Shown: in pieces, positions 22,710 to 33,302 of the stretch | How the letters are laid out: every line of letters starts with the position of its first letter | Position numbering within the stretch: the first letter of the stretch is position 1 | Assembly (NCBI GenBank): GCA_039654915.1 | Contig: CM077593.1 | Location: 118,475,413 to 118,539,412, forward strand | Direction: 5' to 3' | Source of the DNA: Aquilaria yunnanensis | Taxonomy: Eukaryota > Streptophyta > Magnoliopsida > Malvales > Thymelaeaceae | DNA length: 64,000 nt | Position numbers and translations under genes: made by a program | Notes under the pieces: model-generated | Seen by the model: the letters and a program-made list of their open reading frames with translations, nothing else | Told to the model about the DNA's origin: nothing | The model's database searches: none

Positions 22710-25700
22710 TAGAGGTGGGGGACGGGTTGACCTGACTCGGGATTGTCCTGGGCCTAGGTTTGGGTCCTGAAGGACGAGGAACAAATCGGGCTAAGATGGG
22801 CTGGGTCCAAGCTGGTCATTACCCGAGTCTGGTCTATACCGGTTTTTATTTAAAAAAAATAGTTTTATGACTTAATCTTGGATTTAATTTTTGTTTTTAA
22901 AGAAAAACACCACCACCAGAGAATTTTTATGAAGTAAAAAAACTAAACGACACTTACAACTAACTGGAACATACTTTACATCTTGAAATGGGAAAACATT
23001 CAAAAGATTACTGAAAATTAAACCTATGATCTAAGCTTAACAGCATAATCAGAAAAAATATAAACTAAATGTAAGAAAGAGGAAAAAAACTTCAAGTCTC
23101 GTCATCGGATAGTACCTCGTTATTGGAGCTCTCTTCATCTTGCTTTCGAAGTGTAGTGAAGCCCTAATCTAGGTCACACACGCAAACTTCCATTGCCCAC
23201 GGTGTTAATCTTGACCATTTATTCCATATTACACGTTTTACTGCACTAAATGCCGCATAAAATGCCTCAATGAAAATTAAAACTGTGATAATCTCTTAGG
23301 CAATGATCAATAATATTGAAAACCTTGATCTATTTTGTTTCCACCAGTTTAATATGTTGACATCACTTGACTTGAACGATGTGTTGAGGTAGTCTTCGAT
23401 CTCAGCTAAACCTAAAGTCGTCAGTCGAGAACATTTGAGCATTTGGAGGGCCGAGTTAAATCTTAATGAGATTGATCTCCTAGAAAGCTCGGTTTGAGGA
23501 GCTTTGGATCTTACCTTATCTGAATGTCACTCACAATATAATTTGTACAAATAATGCAAGTGGTTAGAAGCAGTAGCAAACATAGGCAAAACATTTACAT
23601 GGGTTTCTAAATAAGTATGAAAAATGCATTCAAGCAATGTGGTCATGCCCATCATTTTCACATATGGATCATGCAAAGATGCAATTAAAAAGATGGATGG
23701 AATGTTTTTGAAATACTGAAACCACTTAGCTCATATGGCTTCAATTGTTGGTTTCAAAAACTCATCATCTTTAAACTAATGTAAAGTATATGTAATGTTT
23801 ACTAAATGAAGCAAAACTTGATACACAGTTGGGTAGTAAATACTAGAGAAAAATTCAGTAGTATCGTAAAAAAACTTTAGCAATTCACTTGAGTTATAAC
23901 ATCTTTCTTACATTTCAATTGTAAGGACTTCACAATTCAACTTCAGGTTCATAAAATGTATTAACAAATTTGCATACAAATATATATTTTGTAACATCAA
24001 ATAAGTGGAGTTTCAGAAGGTTGGACAATCCAATTTAAAACGTTTCCAAAAAAATGGTTTTTTATTTTTAAAATAAAACCTTTTGAATTCACACAATATA
24101 ACAAATTTTGATTTCAAATATGACAATAAATTCTGAATAGAGACAATTTCATTTTACAAAACTTCTAAACTCTTTTGCACACAAAAGTTTAAAATATGGT
24201 ACATGGATCTAATGTGAAAAAATGTACCTTTAAAGGGTGGTTTCAATTGTTAACTTAAAAGGCATATAACAACATCATTGTTTGATGCATTGTCAAATGA
24301 AATGAACAGGATTTTATCAGCACATTAATATTCAAGCAAAGTTTCAAAGATGCAACTGAATATGTGAAATCTAGTATGATCAGTTTCTGTAACTCTAAAT
24401 GACAGCATATGTTTTTACATAACCTAATCAAAATTAATCCAATGAGCAGTTACGTAATAAAATGATTGACCAATAGGCAATGTCCACATGTCAGAAGGAA
24501 AAATCACATAATGGTCAAGAGCAAAGAAATAGGCTTCCAAATTTGATTTACTGGCTTCAAATAATTTGAAACTCTCTTTCCTAGCTATTTTCCTAGATAT
24601 TTTTCTAAATATAGGATTTAATTATGATCTAATCTAATATTCTAAGTGTACATCTTCAATTGTTGAAAAAGGTTTTTCAGTAAGTATCATCCAATTTATC
24701 TTGCATTCTCTATAAGATTATTCGTTAAATCAAAATATACTTTGACCCACAGGTAATGCTTCCAAGTAGAACTAGTGGTAGTACCAAGAAGGAGATTGGT
24801 ATGCCAATTTTCTATATAGTGAGATAGCATTCTAGTCCTGAATTCTTTTTGTAGGCCAACTTTTTTCCACAATGTTTGCACTTCCCCTTACTGTGACTCC
24901 TTTTCCAAGATGACCTCATAATTCTCCCAAACTTAAGCCGTTAGCTTCAATGATTTACGTTGTGCTTGTGTATCCTCGGCATTGGGTTGACGACTCGTCG
25001 GCGCCGATTAGGTTGACGAATCCTCGACGGGTGTCACCTTCACCTTTTCAACATCATCATCGAATAACTGATTGTCAAAACCAAAATTATAATTTGTCAT
25101 ATCGATTTGGTCATCTTTGTGCAACTCCTTGATGTAGATGCCTTTATAGGCCGGCCGAGATTGACAACGGAACAAGTCTTGGAGGCCTACTGTTCGGGAT
25201 GAGGAAGTCTCTGCAAACTTCCCCTTTCCTCTTAAAGTCATAAGTGGAAAAATAATAGTAGTGATTAGGAAAAAAAAAGGAAAAGATTAGGAAGAAATAA
25301 GCAAAAATTGCTTGTGCAATAAGCAAAAATTCTTGAGAAATCAAAGGAGAATGTAGTAGAGCAAGAAGAGAGATTGCAAATTTGGTGTGAGGAGGGTTGG
25401 AAATGGCCTCCTTATTTATAAGGGAAAGTCAATTTTTTTTAGTCAAAAGAACCTTAAATTCTAGTTATGGGGCAAAAGTGAAATTTTGGAGCTAAAGTGA
25501 AGTTAGTAAACTGTTGGGGGGGCTTACATTGTAATTATGCCATTTTTTTTGAAAATAAGCCAAATGACCATTGGAATTTGATCGTTTGGCTTGAACCGAA
25601 TAAACATGGGACCAATTGTGCCTGGTATACTGTTTGGGGTGGGTTGGGTCATTTTCGAACTTCCACTTTTCTCAATCCCATACATGACCCACGTGGTAGC

Positions 25701-25801
25701 GAGTCGTACTCAGGCCCGTGTTGAACCGAGCTTTTGACTGGGTTGTGCTGGGTTTGACCCGAGTAGGCCCAGACCACAGATTGTCCCAAGTCCCACCTCT
25801 A
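22710..25801 (-). mobile_element. Decayed hAT element with transposase relic
   Basis: The ends read TAGAGGTGGG on the left (22710) and CCCACCTCTA on the right (25792-25801), with GGGTT/CCCGAG-rich subterminal motifs on both sides. The flanking octamers CTCCTAGC and TTCCCAGA match only at five of eight bases, consistent with an old target duplication. The interior carries a broken hAT transposase on the minus strand. Confidence 0.65.
23170..25241 (-). pseudogene. hAT transposase relic, BED zinc finger type
   Basis: The N-terminal part at 25008-25241 is an open acidic segment. A BED-finger-like CKHCGKKLAYKKNSG lies near 24860. In the middle, near 24300-24130, the frames spell FDNASNNDVVI and FFHIRSMYHILNFCVQKSL, which match the conserved catalytic-core region of RICESLEEPER-like transposases (family knowledge). 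Many stops and frameshifts follow, and a dimerisation domain is not clear. Inactive. Confidence 0.75.
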
Positions 25802-27189
25802 TTCCCAGATCAATCGGCAACACAAAAAGACATTATAGGTAGAAGGCATGTGCTTGAGTGGCACCACATTTTAAAATATCAGACACCTAGAAGTGGTCAA
25901 ATTGTGGCTGAAGTTCTTAAAAGTTTCATGTAACAGACACTTCACCCCCTTATTTTCCTATAGGTCTTTCTAACCCTTATAATATAATTTTTGTACTTGT
26001 AAAAAATTTTGAGTACCAAAAAGAAAAAAAGAAAGTCTAGATGATTGGATCCATGTATGTCTAACACATGGTACCTGCTTTACAAAGTTTTAATTGAATG
26101 AATAGAGCAGCCCAAGTCACCGGAAGTTTCAATTGATAATTAATTATTCATTTCATAAGGAAATTCAATCAAAAGGGTAATATATTACGTTAAGGGAAGA
26201 GTTGTGCATGCGACATCTATATGTATTAAAGAAAGAACAAATCAAATGAAGAACACCATTAAAAAAATCATGTATTGTGAAATACTCCCATTAATTACTT
26301 AGTCGATAATTATTTAGTTGAAAAAGGCCATTAAATAGATTATGTTTATCATTGAAGCTGTTCATGACAATTATATGCCATTATATCTGGCTTAGAAATA
26401 TATTTGAAGATAGGGTTTCTATTAAGGGCTATCTGCATGGAGTAATGGACAATTATATGTGATGATCCATTCGTGATTTCTAAAAGGAATTACGAAATTA
26501 TACTGTTTTGTAATGCACCTACCTTATTCCGTCTTATAGGTGAAAACTATAGTACAATACCGAAACGAAAAACGCGTTTAAGTTTTTGGGGTCACAAATT
26601 CTTGAGTCGATTTTACAATTTCTTATTTAAGGTTTCTAACCACCTTCCATCCTCGACTAACGTGCTTGCATTTCGCAATTTACAGATTGGTACCATATCT
26701 TTTTGCTTCTACTAGTAGAACTATTGTGTGTGTTGTGTAGGGGGTTTCTTTCATTTTCACTTTTCGATTTCTTATTTTAATTTGGCACTGCTCAATAAAA
26801 TAAATTATAAAATCTAACAATGGATAATATAAAATAGGGATGCGGCTACTCCCCATGCATCTAATGCCACTTAACTATTACATTGATACGTGTAGCCAAA
26901 TTGATAGCTTAAACTGCTAATTTTAATCCAGAGCTAAGATAGATGAACAGGTAAGATTTGCGAACATGGATTTCTTAATTTAAAAATATAAATTAATTGA
27001 AGTAAATCGGTTGGTTTGATTTTGTTGACCTTTCTGTCTCTTTGAATTAGTAGCATGTGGTAACTAGAAGCAGGGTATATATGAGGAATAATCAAAGAGA
27101 ATGGGCATACTTATTCGCTTGAGAGACACACTCCCGAAGAACAACGATCAATCGAGTAAAGAGTAAATTTCTCTAATAAAAATAAGGCT
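25802..27189. other. Intergenic, no recognised feature
   Basis: No gene family recognised. A short plus-strand frame at 26473-26715 has no known motif. Confidence 0.4.
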
Positions 27190-27500
27190 TGTGGAATCAT
27201 TCTTACCATTGTAGGACTTAGAAGCAAAGTACTCGAATAGTAGCAACAACATATGAACAATTAGTTGGAAATGTAATAATTTGAATATGGAGATAAAAAG
27301 CCGCTTGAATAGCTCTTGTAAGTGCACCAAATTTTACCGACAATGCTAAATAGCAATAGGAGAGTAAAAGTCTATCCTTTAATCATAGGAAGGCATTGAT
27401 ACCCATACAAACCCAGGCAGGAGATCCTTACCCAAAAGAATTGTGCCATGATCCATCAACAATAAAAATGTCAAGAGTTTGGGAAATTGGTAATAATTTC
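27190..27500 (-). pseudogene. LINE RNase H fragment, downstream half of a split LINE
   Basis: The minus strand reads FIVDGSWHNSFG near 27440 and ALTRAIQAAFYLHIQIITFP near 27310-27260, which fits the C-terminal RNase H domain of plant LINEs (V/DGSW, then ALQAAVKLH type). It ends exactly at the CACTA element; the upstream part of the same LINE resumes at 33303. In-frame stops show it is dead. Confidence 0.65.
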
Positions 27501-27520
27501 CACTACTAGAAAAAGCCGAT
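27501..27520 (+). repeat. Left terminal inverted repeat of the CACTA element
   Basis: CACTACTAGAAAAAGCCGAT; it differs from the right repeat only at position 15. It is preceded by TTC. Confidence 0.95.
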
Positions 27521-28150
27521 GGCCGTCGCTACATAAGACATAGCGACTGCACACCATTGCTAAATGGTCCGTTGCTAATCTACTCGCCGCTAATTCATTA
27601 GCGACGGCTACCGTCACTAATTAGCAACAGCCAAAGGTTGCTATTGAGACCGTCACTAATTTTCCGCTAGTCAGTCGGCCGGCTAATTAGCGACCTTTTG
27701 CCGTCACTAGTTAGTGACGCGTAACCGTCGCTAGTTAGTGACGAGTAGCCGTCACTAGTTAGTAAAGTTAGTGACGCATAGTCGTCGCTAGTTAGTGACG
27801 ATTAGCCGTCACTAATTAGTGACTTGTGACCTTCGCTAGTTAATGACACATATCCGTCACTAGTTAGTGACGCGTAGCCGTAGCTAATTAGTGACTTGTG
27901 ACCATCGCTAGTTAGTGACGTGTCACCGTCGTTAATTGGCAAAACTAGTGACGCATAACCGTTGCTAGTTTGTGACACTTGACTGTCCCTACTTTCTGCG
28001 TATAATTTTCAAACTAAACCTATGCAATACGTGTCCATTCTATACAACCCGAGGACAAAACTTGTTTCTAGTTAGTGACGCTTATCCGTCGGTAATTAGT
28101 TACGTGTAATCGTCACTAGTTAGTGACGCGCACCCGTCACTAGTTAGTTT
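27521..28150. repeat. Left subterminal repeat field of the CACTA element
   Basis: About twenty copies of short units combining TTAGTGACG and CCGTCACTA in both orientations, with spacers of a few bases. They are probably transposase-binding sites (family knowledge) and make the end highly palindromic. Confidence 0.85.
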
Positions 28151-28592
28151 TTGTTCATTCTATACAACAAGATGGCATATAGCAATACATTGATCTTCAA
28201 GCATATAGCAGAGCACAACTACAGAGGCATGGCTAACAAAGCTGGCAATCCATCTGAGTTTACTGAACCATCATTCATTTGTGGATATTTGCAGGGCAAA
28301 CCTGCGCTTTGGTTGCATCATCCATAGAAGACATACAATGCATTTCATTCCACAAGATGGTAGACAGAGGGAGGGACAGGCAATGTAACAAGCTATATGG
28401 TCCCTACCTAATAATCCAAGTCATTGTACATTTAAGACACAGCTTTTACTTATCAAGTAGGAAATTTAAAAGACAAGTTCATAATCACACAGAATGCTCC
28501 AAGTCTATGAGCTACACCATGCTACATTTTCCAATGTTCCTAGTACATCACAAAGCAAAGTCGATCTAAGCCTCAGGCTGCTCCTAAGAAGA
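28151..28592. other. CACTA interior between subterminal repeats and the glutathione peroxidase end
   Basis: Non-coding as far as I can see. It lies directly downstream of the captured glutathione peroxidase stop codon, so part of it may be that gene's 3' UTR and flank carried along. No distinct polyadenylation signal was assigned. Confidence 0.4.
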
Positions 28593-29667
28593 TTAGAGCA
28601 GATTCTGTATGTTTTTCTACAAGAGCAAAATCAAAACGATACAATCAGTTACAGATGAAGAGCAAAAAGAAAATGAATTGATATGGAAATGGATCCAGCC
28701 AACCTCGATTTTGAGCGGGGATGTGGTGGGTGCATATCTTTCCACAACCTTTCCTTCCTTATCAACCAAGAACTTTGTGAAATTCCATTTGATAGCATCT
28801 CCCAAGAACCCTCCTTTCTGAGTTTTTAGGAACTTGTAAAGAGGGGCTGAGTTCTTCCTGTTCACGTCCACCTTCAATTCAAATGTAACCATAAAGATAT
28901 ATTCATATATGCAAGCACATCTATATTCTCCAATTAATTATCTTCCTATTCACAATTCAATTACCACCTTATCAAAAATGGGAAATTCTACTTTGAACAA
29001 CGTGCAGGCAGTTTCCTGAATCTCCTTATTGGTTCCAGGCTCTTGTCCACCAAACTGATTGCATGGAAATGCCAAGATCTCAAAACCTGCAAAGGTGCCA
29101 TCCCAAGATCAAAGACCAGATAGCTTCACAGAAGCAGGTTCACATTAAGAATGCCACCTATTCAAGACCACCATACCCTTATTTTTGTACTTCTCATACA
29201 AGATGTTCAACTCCTTGTAGTTTGAGTTTGTTAACCCGCTGGTGAAGAAACAAAATCCAATTCTGATGGAGAAATCAGAACACGAATGAAGTGCCACAGC
29301 AGAAATCAATGGATAGAGGTCAAGAATTTTGATTAATGTGGCAGCTGGGGATCTTGACAGATGAAAGTCGGCACAGAGAAAAACAACGACGGTATAATAT
29401 GAAACAGAAATCCATAAGGATTGTGTAATTCAAGTATCATAAACTCCCAGAGCCTACTTTGAAGCATCTACCAAGGGATCAAGCATGATTACATGAACAA
29501 GTCCGGCATCAAACTGAAAACAAGAGGAAAGAAGCAATGCTGTGATGATGAACATGCAAAAACAATGAGACTGGACACAGGCAAGGGTACCATTTTGAAG
29601 CAACATTTACAATCAGGAGAACCTTCCCCTTGTACTCATTCAGACTCACATCATTCCCACGAATATC
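28593..29667 (-). CDS. Captured glutathione peroxidase exons (plant thioredoxin-type), lacking exon 1
   Basis: Five exons by my reading: 29591-29667, 29177-29238, 28968-29086, 28704-28871 and 28593-28616, all with GT-AG borders and compatible phases, 149 codons plus TAA. The first exon present starts with DIRGNDVSL. The peroxidatic Cys is in NVASKCG (the codon spans a splice junction), followed by [17 protein letters not shown] with the catalytic Gln, the probable resolving Cys in [12 protein letters not shown], and the Trp and Asn in [10 protein letters not shown]. These are the features of plant phospholipid-hydroperoxide glutathione peroxidases, which use Cys instead of selenocysteine and thioredoxin as reductant. 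The usual first exon with the start (YDFTVK region) is absent, and the C-terminus KNIQNLL is a few residues short. No stop or frameshift is seen. It lies inside the CACTA element, downstream of and in phase with the MRS2-like exons. Confidence 0.88.
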
Positions 29668-30235
29668 CTGCAAATGAATCCGCAAATAATGTCAAATAAA
29701 AACTAACTATTTACACTAACCAAAAGAAAGAGTTAATGAGATTACAAAAAGCAGCAACTTATATATCACAGATCAAACTAGGAATTATCAAGGCACAACT
29801 CATATAGCATGTATGCACGAATAAGGAGTGGAAAGTTTCATACTGAAAATGATGCTGGCACAGAATCCTTAAACAGAAGCCTTATACTTCATAGGAATTG
29901 TAAAAAAAAAAAATATAACTTTTGAGGGACAAAGAGATCAATTTATTAATGAAGATGAAGATTAGGACAACAATCCACAAAGAACACAGACAAAAAGATA
30001 CAAACTTACGGAAAAGCTAGTAGGGGGCCAGTATTCTTTTGAAAAAGTAGGGGAAAAAATTTGTCATATCTTGAACTACTAATCTCACTCTTGCTATCAT
30101 CAAAAGGAGGGGGGCAAACCAACACCTTTATGTATAAATCTAAAAAATTAAGCCAACAACAGTATTGAATTGAAGCAAGAAAACAGCAAGCTTGAGAACA
30201 GATACTATAGAAATGAGTTACACAGCACAAATTAC

Positions 30236-31521
30236 CAGGATAGAAGGCACAGAATTTGTCAAGAACAATGATGGATCAACACTCCGTATGTCTCTTGGAC
30301 GAAGACCTGGAAAGAGCAGGCGTCTTAGGATCAACAATTAGTTCATTTGCAACTAAGCTAGGTAGGTTCAATTTTCTAGTTTCTCTAATTGCCCACTTAA
30401 GTTTTTCGAGACATCCTGAAGGATGTATAAACTTTGAAACCTCTCATTCCTGTTGCTAAACTTTGGTTGAAAAAGCGAAGGATTCCAGAGAGTACGTCTA
30501 CAACCAAAATTAAGTAGAGGAAGCAAGTTATAACCAGCATTTCACTCACCGCTTGATTTCAGTAGCTGGCGCCTGTTTATCTTCCGCTTAGCTACCACAC
30601 CAATTGACTTGACTTCGACCACCTTGTTAGGGGACGTGAAAGAATGCATAAATGAAAAAACGGTCTAAATGTCAATAAGGAATAACACATTGCTTTTTGG
30701 TGGAATTAAAAATGAACGTCGCTAGTATGAGCCTAACTTCTATTCATTTAGTGCAGTAGTTGCTCCCACTTCCAATAACAATACTAATAAATTAATGATC
30801 TAAAAATGATGATAAAATTTGTACATAGCGAAACAACGGGAACACAGGTTAGTTAGGCTTTGGCCTAATTGGCAAAGCAGGACACACCAAACAAGCTGAA
30901 TGACAGATTCTTAGGGACTACAACCTTATCATTAGGAAATCCTCCCACATTATTTCAACAACAAAAGAACACGAACACTTCATCCGTGCATAAGGGAACG
31001 AGCAGGCAGATTTGATTATATGGATATGACTTTATGAACTACATAAATTCAAAAAGTTTCATTGCAAAAATAAGAATACGGACCTCATAGACCGGCTTGC
31101 AAATTCCAAGCGAAAGAGCGTCCCCAGAGAAGGCCGATGTCCTCTGCGACTGGATGGGGGACCCATTCCTATGCACCTTGGCATCATTGTCCTCACCAGC
31201 TACGGTTTCCAACTCACTCACACGATCCTCCTCCGTCGAAGATCTTGCAGCGCATTTGAGCTTGTAACATGCCTTCAATTCGACAGGAAGCAGAAGAGTC
31301 GGAAGCTTGGATTTCTGTACCGAAAGCAGAAGGCCTATCGCACCAACTTGTAGAGAATACTAACCAGTTGACAACACCAAAGATAGGGCTGAAACTAGCA
31401 ACGCAGAAAAAGAACATGAAAATAAAATCTAAAGTGAAACCCTAAAACAAACAGACGATTCCAGGCGTTAAGCAAGAATAAAGTGAAAGGGAGATGTAGG
31501 TACCTGAAATTGTGGTGCCAT
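30236..31521 (-). CDS. Captured 5' exons of an MRS2-11/MGT10-like magnesium transporter
   Basis: Four exons by my reading: 31504-31521, 31084-31359, 30550-30622 and 30236-30306, with GT-AG borders, 146 codons, ending in phase 0. SGDALSLGICKPVYE, VVEVKSIGVVAKRKINRRQ, LLKSSG and LRPRDIRSVDPSLFLTNS match the N-terminal region of the chloroplast MRS2-11 (MGT10) magnesium transporter as I know it. Everything after this is missing, including the transmembrane segments and the GMN motif, so it cannot be a transporter. The start is uncertain: ATG at 31519-31521 has a good context, but an in-frame ATG at 31558-31560 would add 13 residues. The N-terminal region would include a plastid transit peptide if it resembles the parent. 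The next captured exons downstream belong to glutathione peroxidase. Confidence 0.85.
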
Positions 31522-31592
31522 TTCAACGGGTCGGGAAGAACGATTATGGAGCCGCCGCATCAGGGGAGCGAGGTCTGACGGTGATTTCACCC

Positions 31593-31708
31593 GGAGGAAG
31601 AGAAGACGGGAACTGAAGATCCAAGGGGTTTTGATTTAGGCTGGGGAAGGGGAGGAAGAGAAGACGGGGTGCGAAGGAAGAAGGGTTTCGATTTAGGCTG
31701 GTGAAGGG
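31593..31708. repeat. 58-bp tandem duplication upstream of the captured gene
   Basis: GGAGGAAGAGAAGACGGG at 31593 recurs at 31651, and GATTTAGGCTGG near 31632 recurs near 31689, giving two units with a period of about 58 bp. They lie in the region that would be the 5' leader or promoter of the captured MRS2-like exons. Confidence 0.8.
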
Positions 31709-32059
31709 GATGAAGAGCAGAGGCTTCGACGTAGAGGAGTAGAGCTAGGTGCGAAATGGAGGAGAAACAGAAGGTGACTTAGTGATAACATATTATCTTA
31801 ATCCATAATTAAATGATAACATATAACTAAATGATTAAGCATAATGTCACAATAAATCATTGGTCCATGAATTTAATTTTCATTAAATATACTTTTTTTT
31901 TTACTAAAAATTTTATTAAGACATTTGTATGCTGAATTAATCACATTACAATTTAATTATAAGTATACAATTAAACAATTGACATATAGAACGAGAACAG
32001 GTTTTCTTGAACTAGATTTAACATAAATAATAAGTAAAATAAAATCTGAATAAATATAG

Positions 32060-33279
32060 GTCACATGATAAAGATTAAATAATGTAAAACTTATGAAGGA
32101 TATCAGTCGTTACTACAGTACATATTTTTAACTCACAAAATTTGTGGTAAAGTACATAACAATTTAACAAAAAAATAACTATCACATGTAAACTATTACT
32201 ATTTTTTGGATTTGTAAATTTTAGCAACGGTTAACCGTTACTAAATTAAAGAATAATTTAGTAACCCATAACCCCTACTAAATATTTATCCGACTTTAAG
32301 GTACACAATAAAACTTCAGTATATATATTCAAAAAAAATTATTTATGTTACAATAAATGATAATTTAACATAAAAAATAATTATTACATGAGAAGTATTA
32401 ATATTTTTGGCCCCTTTTTATTTTAGCGATGTCTAACCTTCACTATCTTAGCGACAGTAATCCGTTACTAATTTAGCGACAGTAATCAGTCACTAACGTA
32501 GCGACGGTAATACGTTACTAATTTAACGACGGTAATAAGTCACTAACTTAGCGACGGTAATCCGTCACTAAGTTAGTGACGGTAGGTTAAATTAACATTT
32601 ACCCACTCATAACCCCTACTAAACTTTTATACGAATTTAAGGTACATATCTTTACTACAGTAAATATATTCAAAATAAATTAGTTATATATTAGTAGATA
32701 ACAATTTACCATAACAAAAAACTATTATATAAGAACTATAACTTTTTTTTTGGAATTTTTCATTTTAGCGACGGCTAACCATCACTAGGGTAAATTAAAA
32801 TTTACTAACTCATACAGTCAAACAAAATCTACTTATGTTAAAATAGTTGAAAATTTAGCAAAACAAATGAGAACCAGTATAATTTTTTAATATTTTATTA
32901 AGTTAGCGACGTATAACCGTCACTAACTTAGCGACGGTAAACAGTCACTAAGTTTAGCGATGGTTAACCGTCTCTAATTAGCGACGGTAAACCGTCACAA
33001 AATTTACTGACTACTGACCGTCACTAAATTAGTGAAGGTAAGCTGTCACTAACTTTAGTGACGATTAGCCGTCACTAATGAAGCCGTCACTAAGTTTAGC
33101 GACGGGAAGCCGTCACTAAGTTTAGCGACGCTTGACCGTCACTAATTTAGCGACGGTTGCCCGTCACTTAAATATTAGCGACTAACAGCCATCGCTAATG
33201 TTTCACCGGACTTTTAGCAACGATTAACCGCCGCTAATTAACGACGGTTTTTAGCCGTCACTAAATACGCTGTCGCTAA
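32060..33279. repeat. Right subterminal repeat field of the CACTA element
   Basis: Two layers are visible. Short TTAGCGACGG/CCGTCACTA units in both orientations are dense at 32400-32600 and 32760-33279. Between them, longer diverged units repeat: CATAACCCCTACTAAA near 32268 and 32618, each followed by TTTAAGGTACA and an AT-rich block, with shorter relatives near 32105 and 32805. Confidence 0.8.
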
Positions 33280-33299
33280 ATCGGTTTTTTCTAGTAGTG
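33280..33299 (-). repeat. Right terminal inverted repeat of the CACTA element
   Basis: On the minus strand it reads CACTACTAGAAAAAACCGAT. It is followed on the plus strand by TTC, the second copy of the target duplication. Confidence 0.95.
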
Positions 33300-33302
33300 T
33301 TC

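Larger units (their letters stand above)
27501..33299 (-). mobile_element. Non-autonomous CACTA (En/Spm) transposon carrying two captured host gene segments
   Basis: Both ends begin CACTACTAGAAAAA followed by G or A and CCGAT: inverted repeats of 20 bases with one mismatch. The 3-bp target duplication is TTC (27498-27500 and 33300-33302). Both ends have dense subterminal TAGTGACG...CCGTCACTA repeats, typical of transposase-binding regions of CACTA elements. No transposase (TNPD/TNPA-like) frame is present, so it needs help in trans. The interior contains MRS2-11-like exons (30236-31521) and glutathione peroxidase exons (28593-29667), with introns, both on the minus strand. It is inserted in an old LINE. 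This is the structure called Pack-CACTA or transduplication. Confidence 0.93.

Noticed and set aside
27521..28150. Regularly spaced short repeats resembling a CRISPR array
   Set aside because: The units occur in both orientations with irregular short spacers, at the end of a CACTA element in a plant genome. They are subterminal transposon repeats.
28593..29667. Reading the glutathione peroxidase exons as a normal, resident host gene
   Set aside because: Its first exon is missing, the exons upstream belong to another gene family, and the whole lies between CACTA ends with a TTC duplication.
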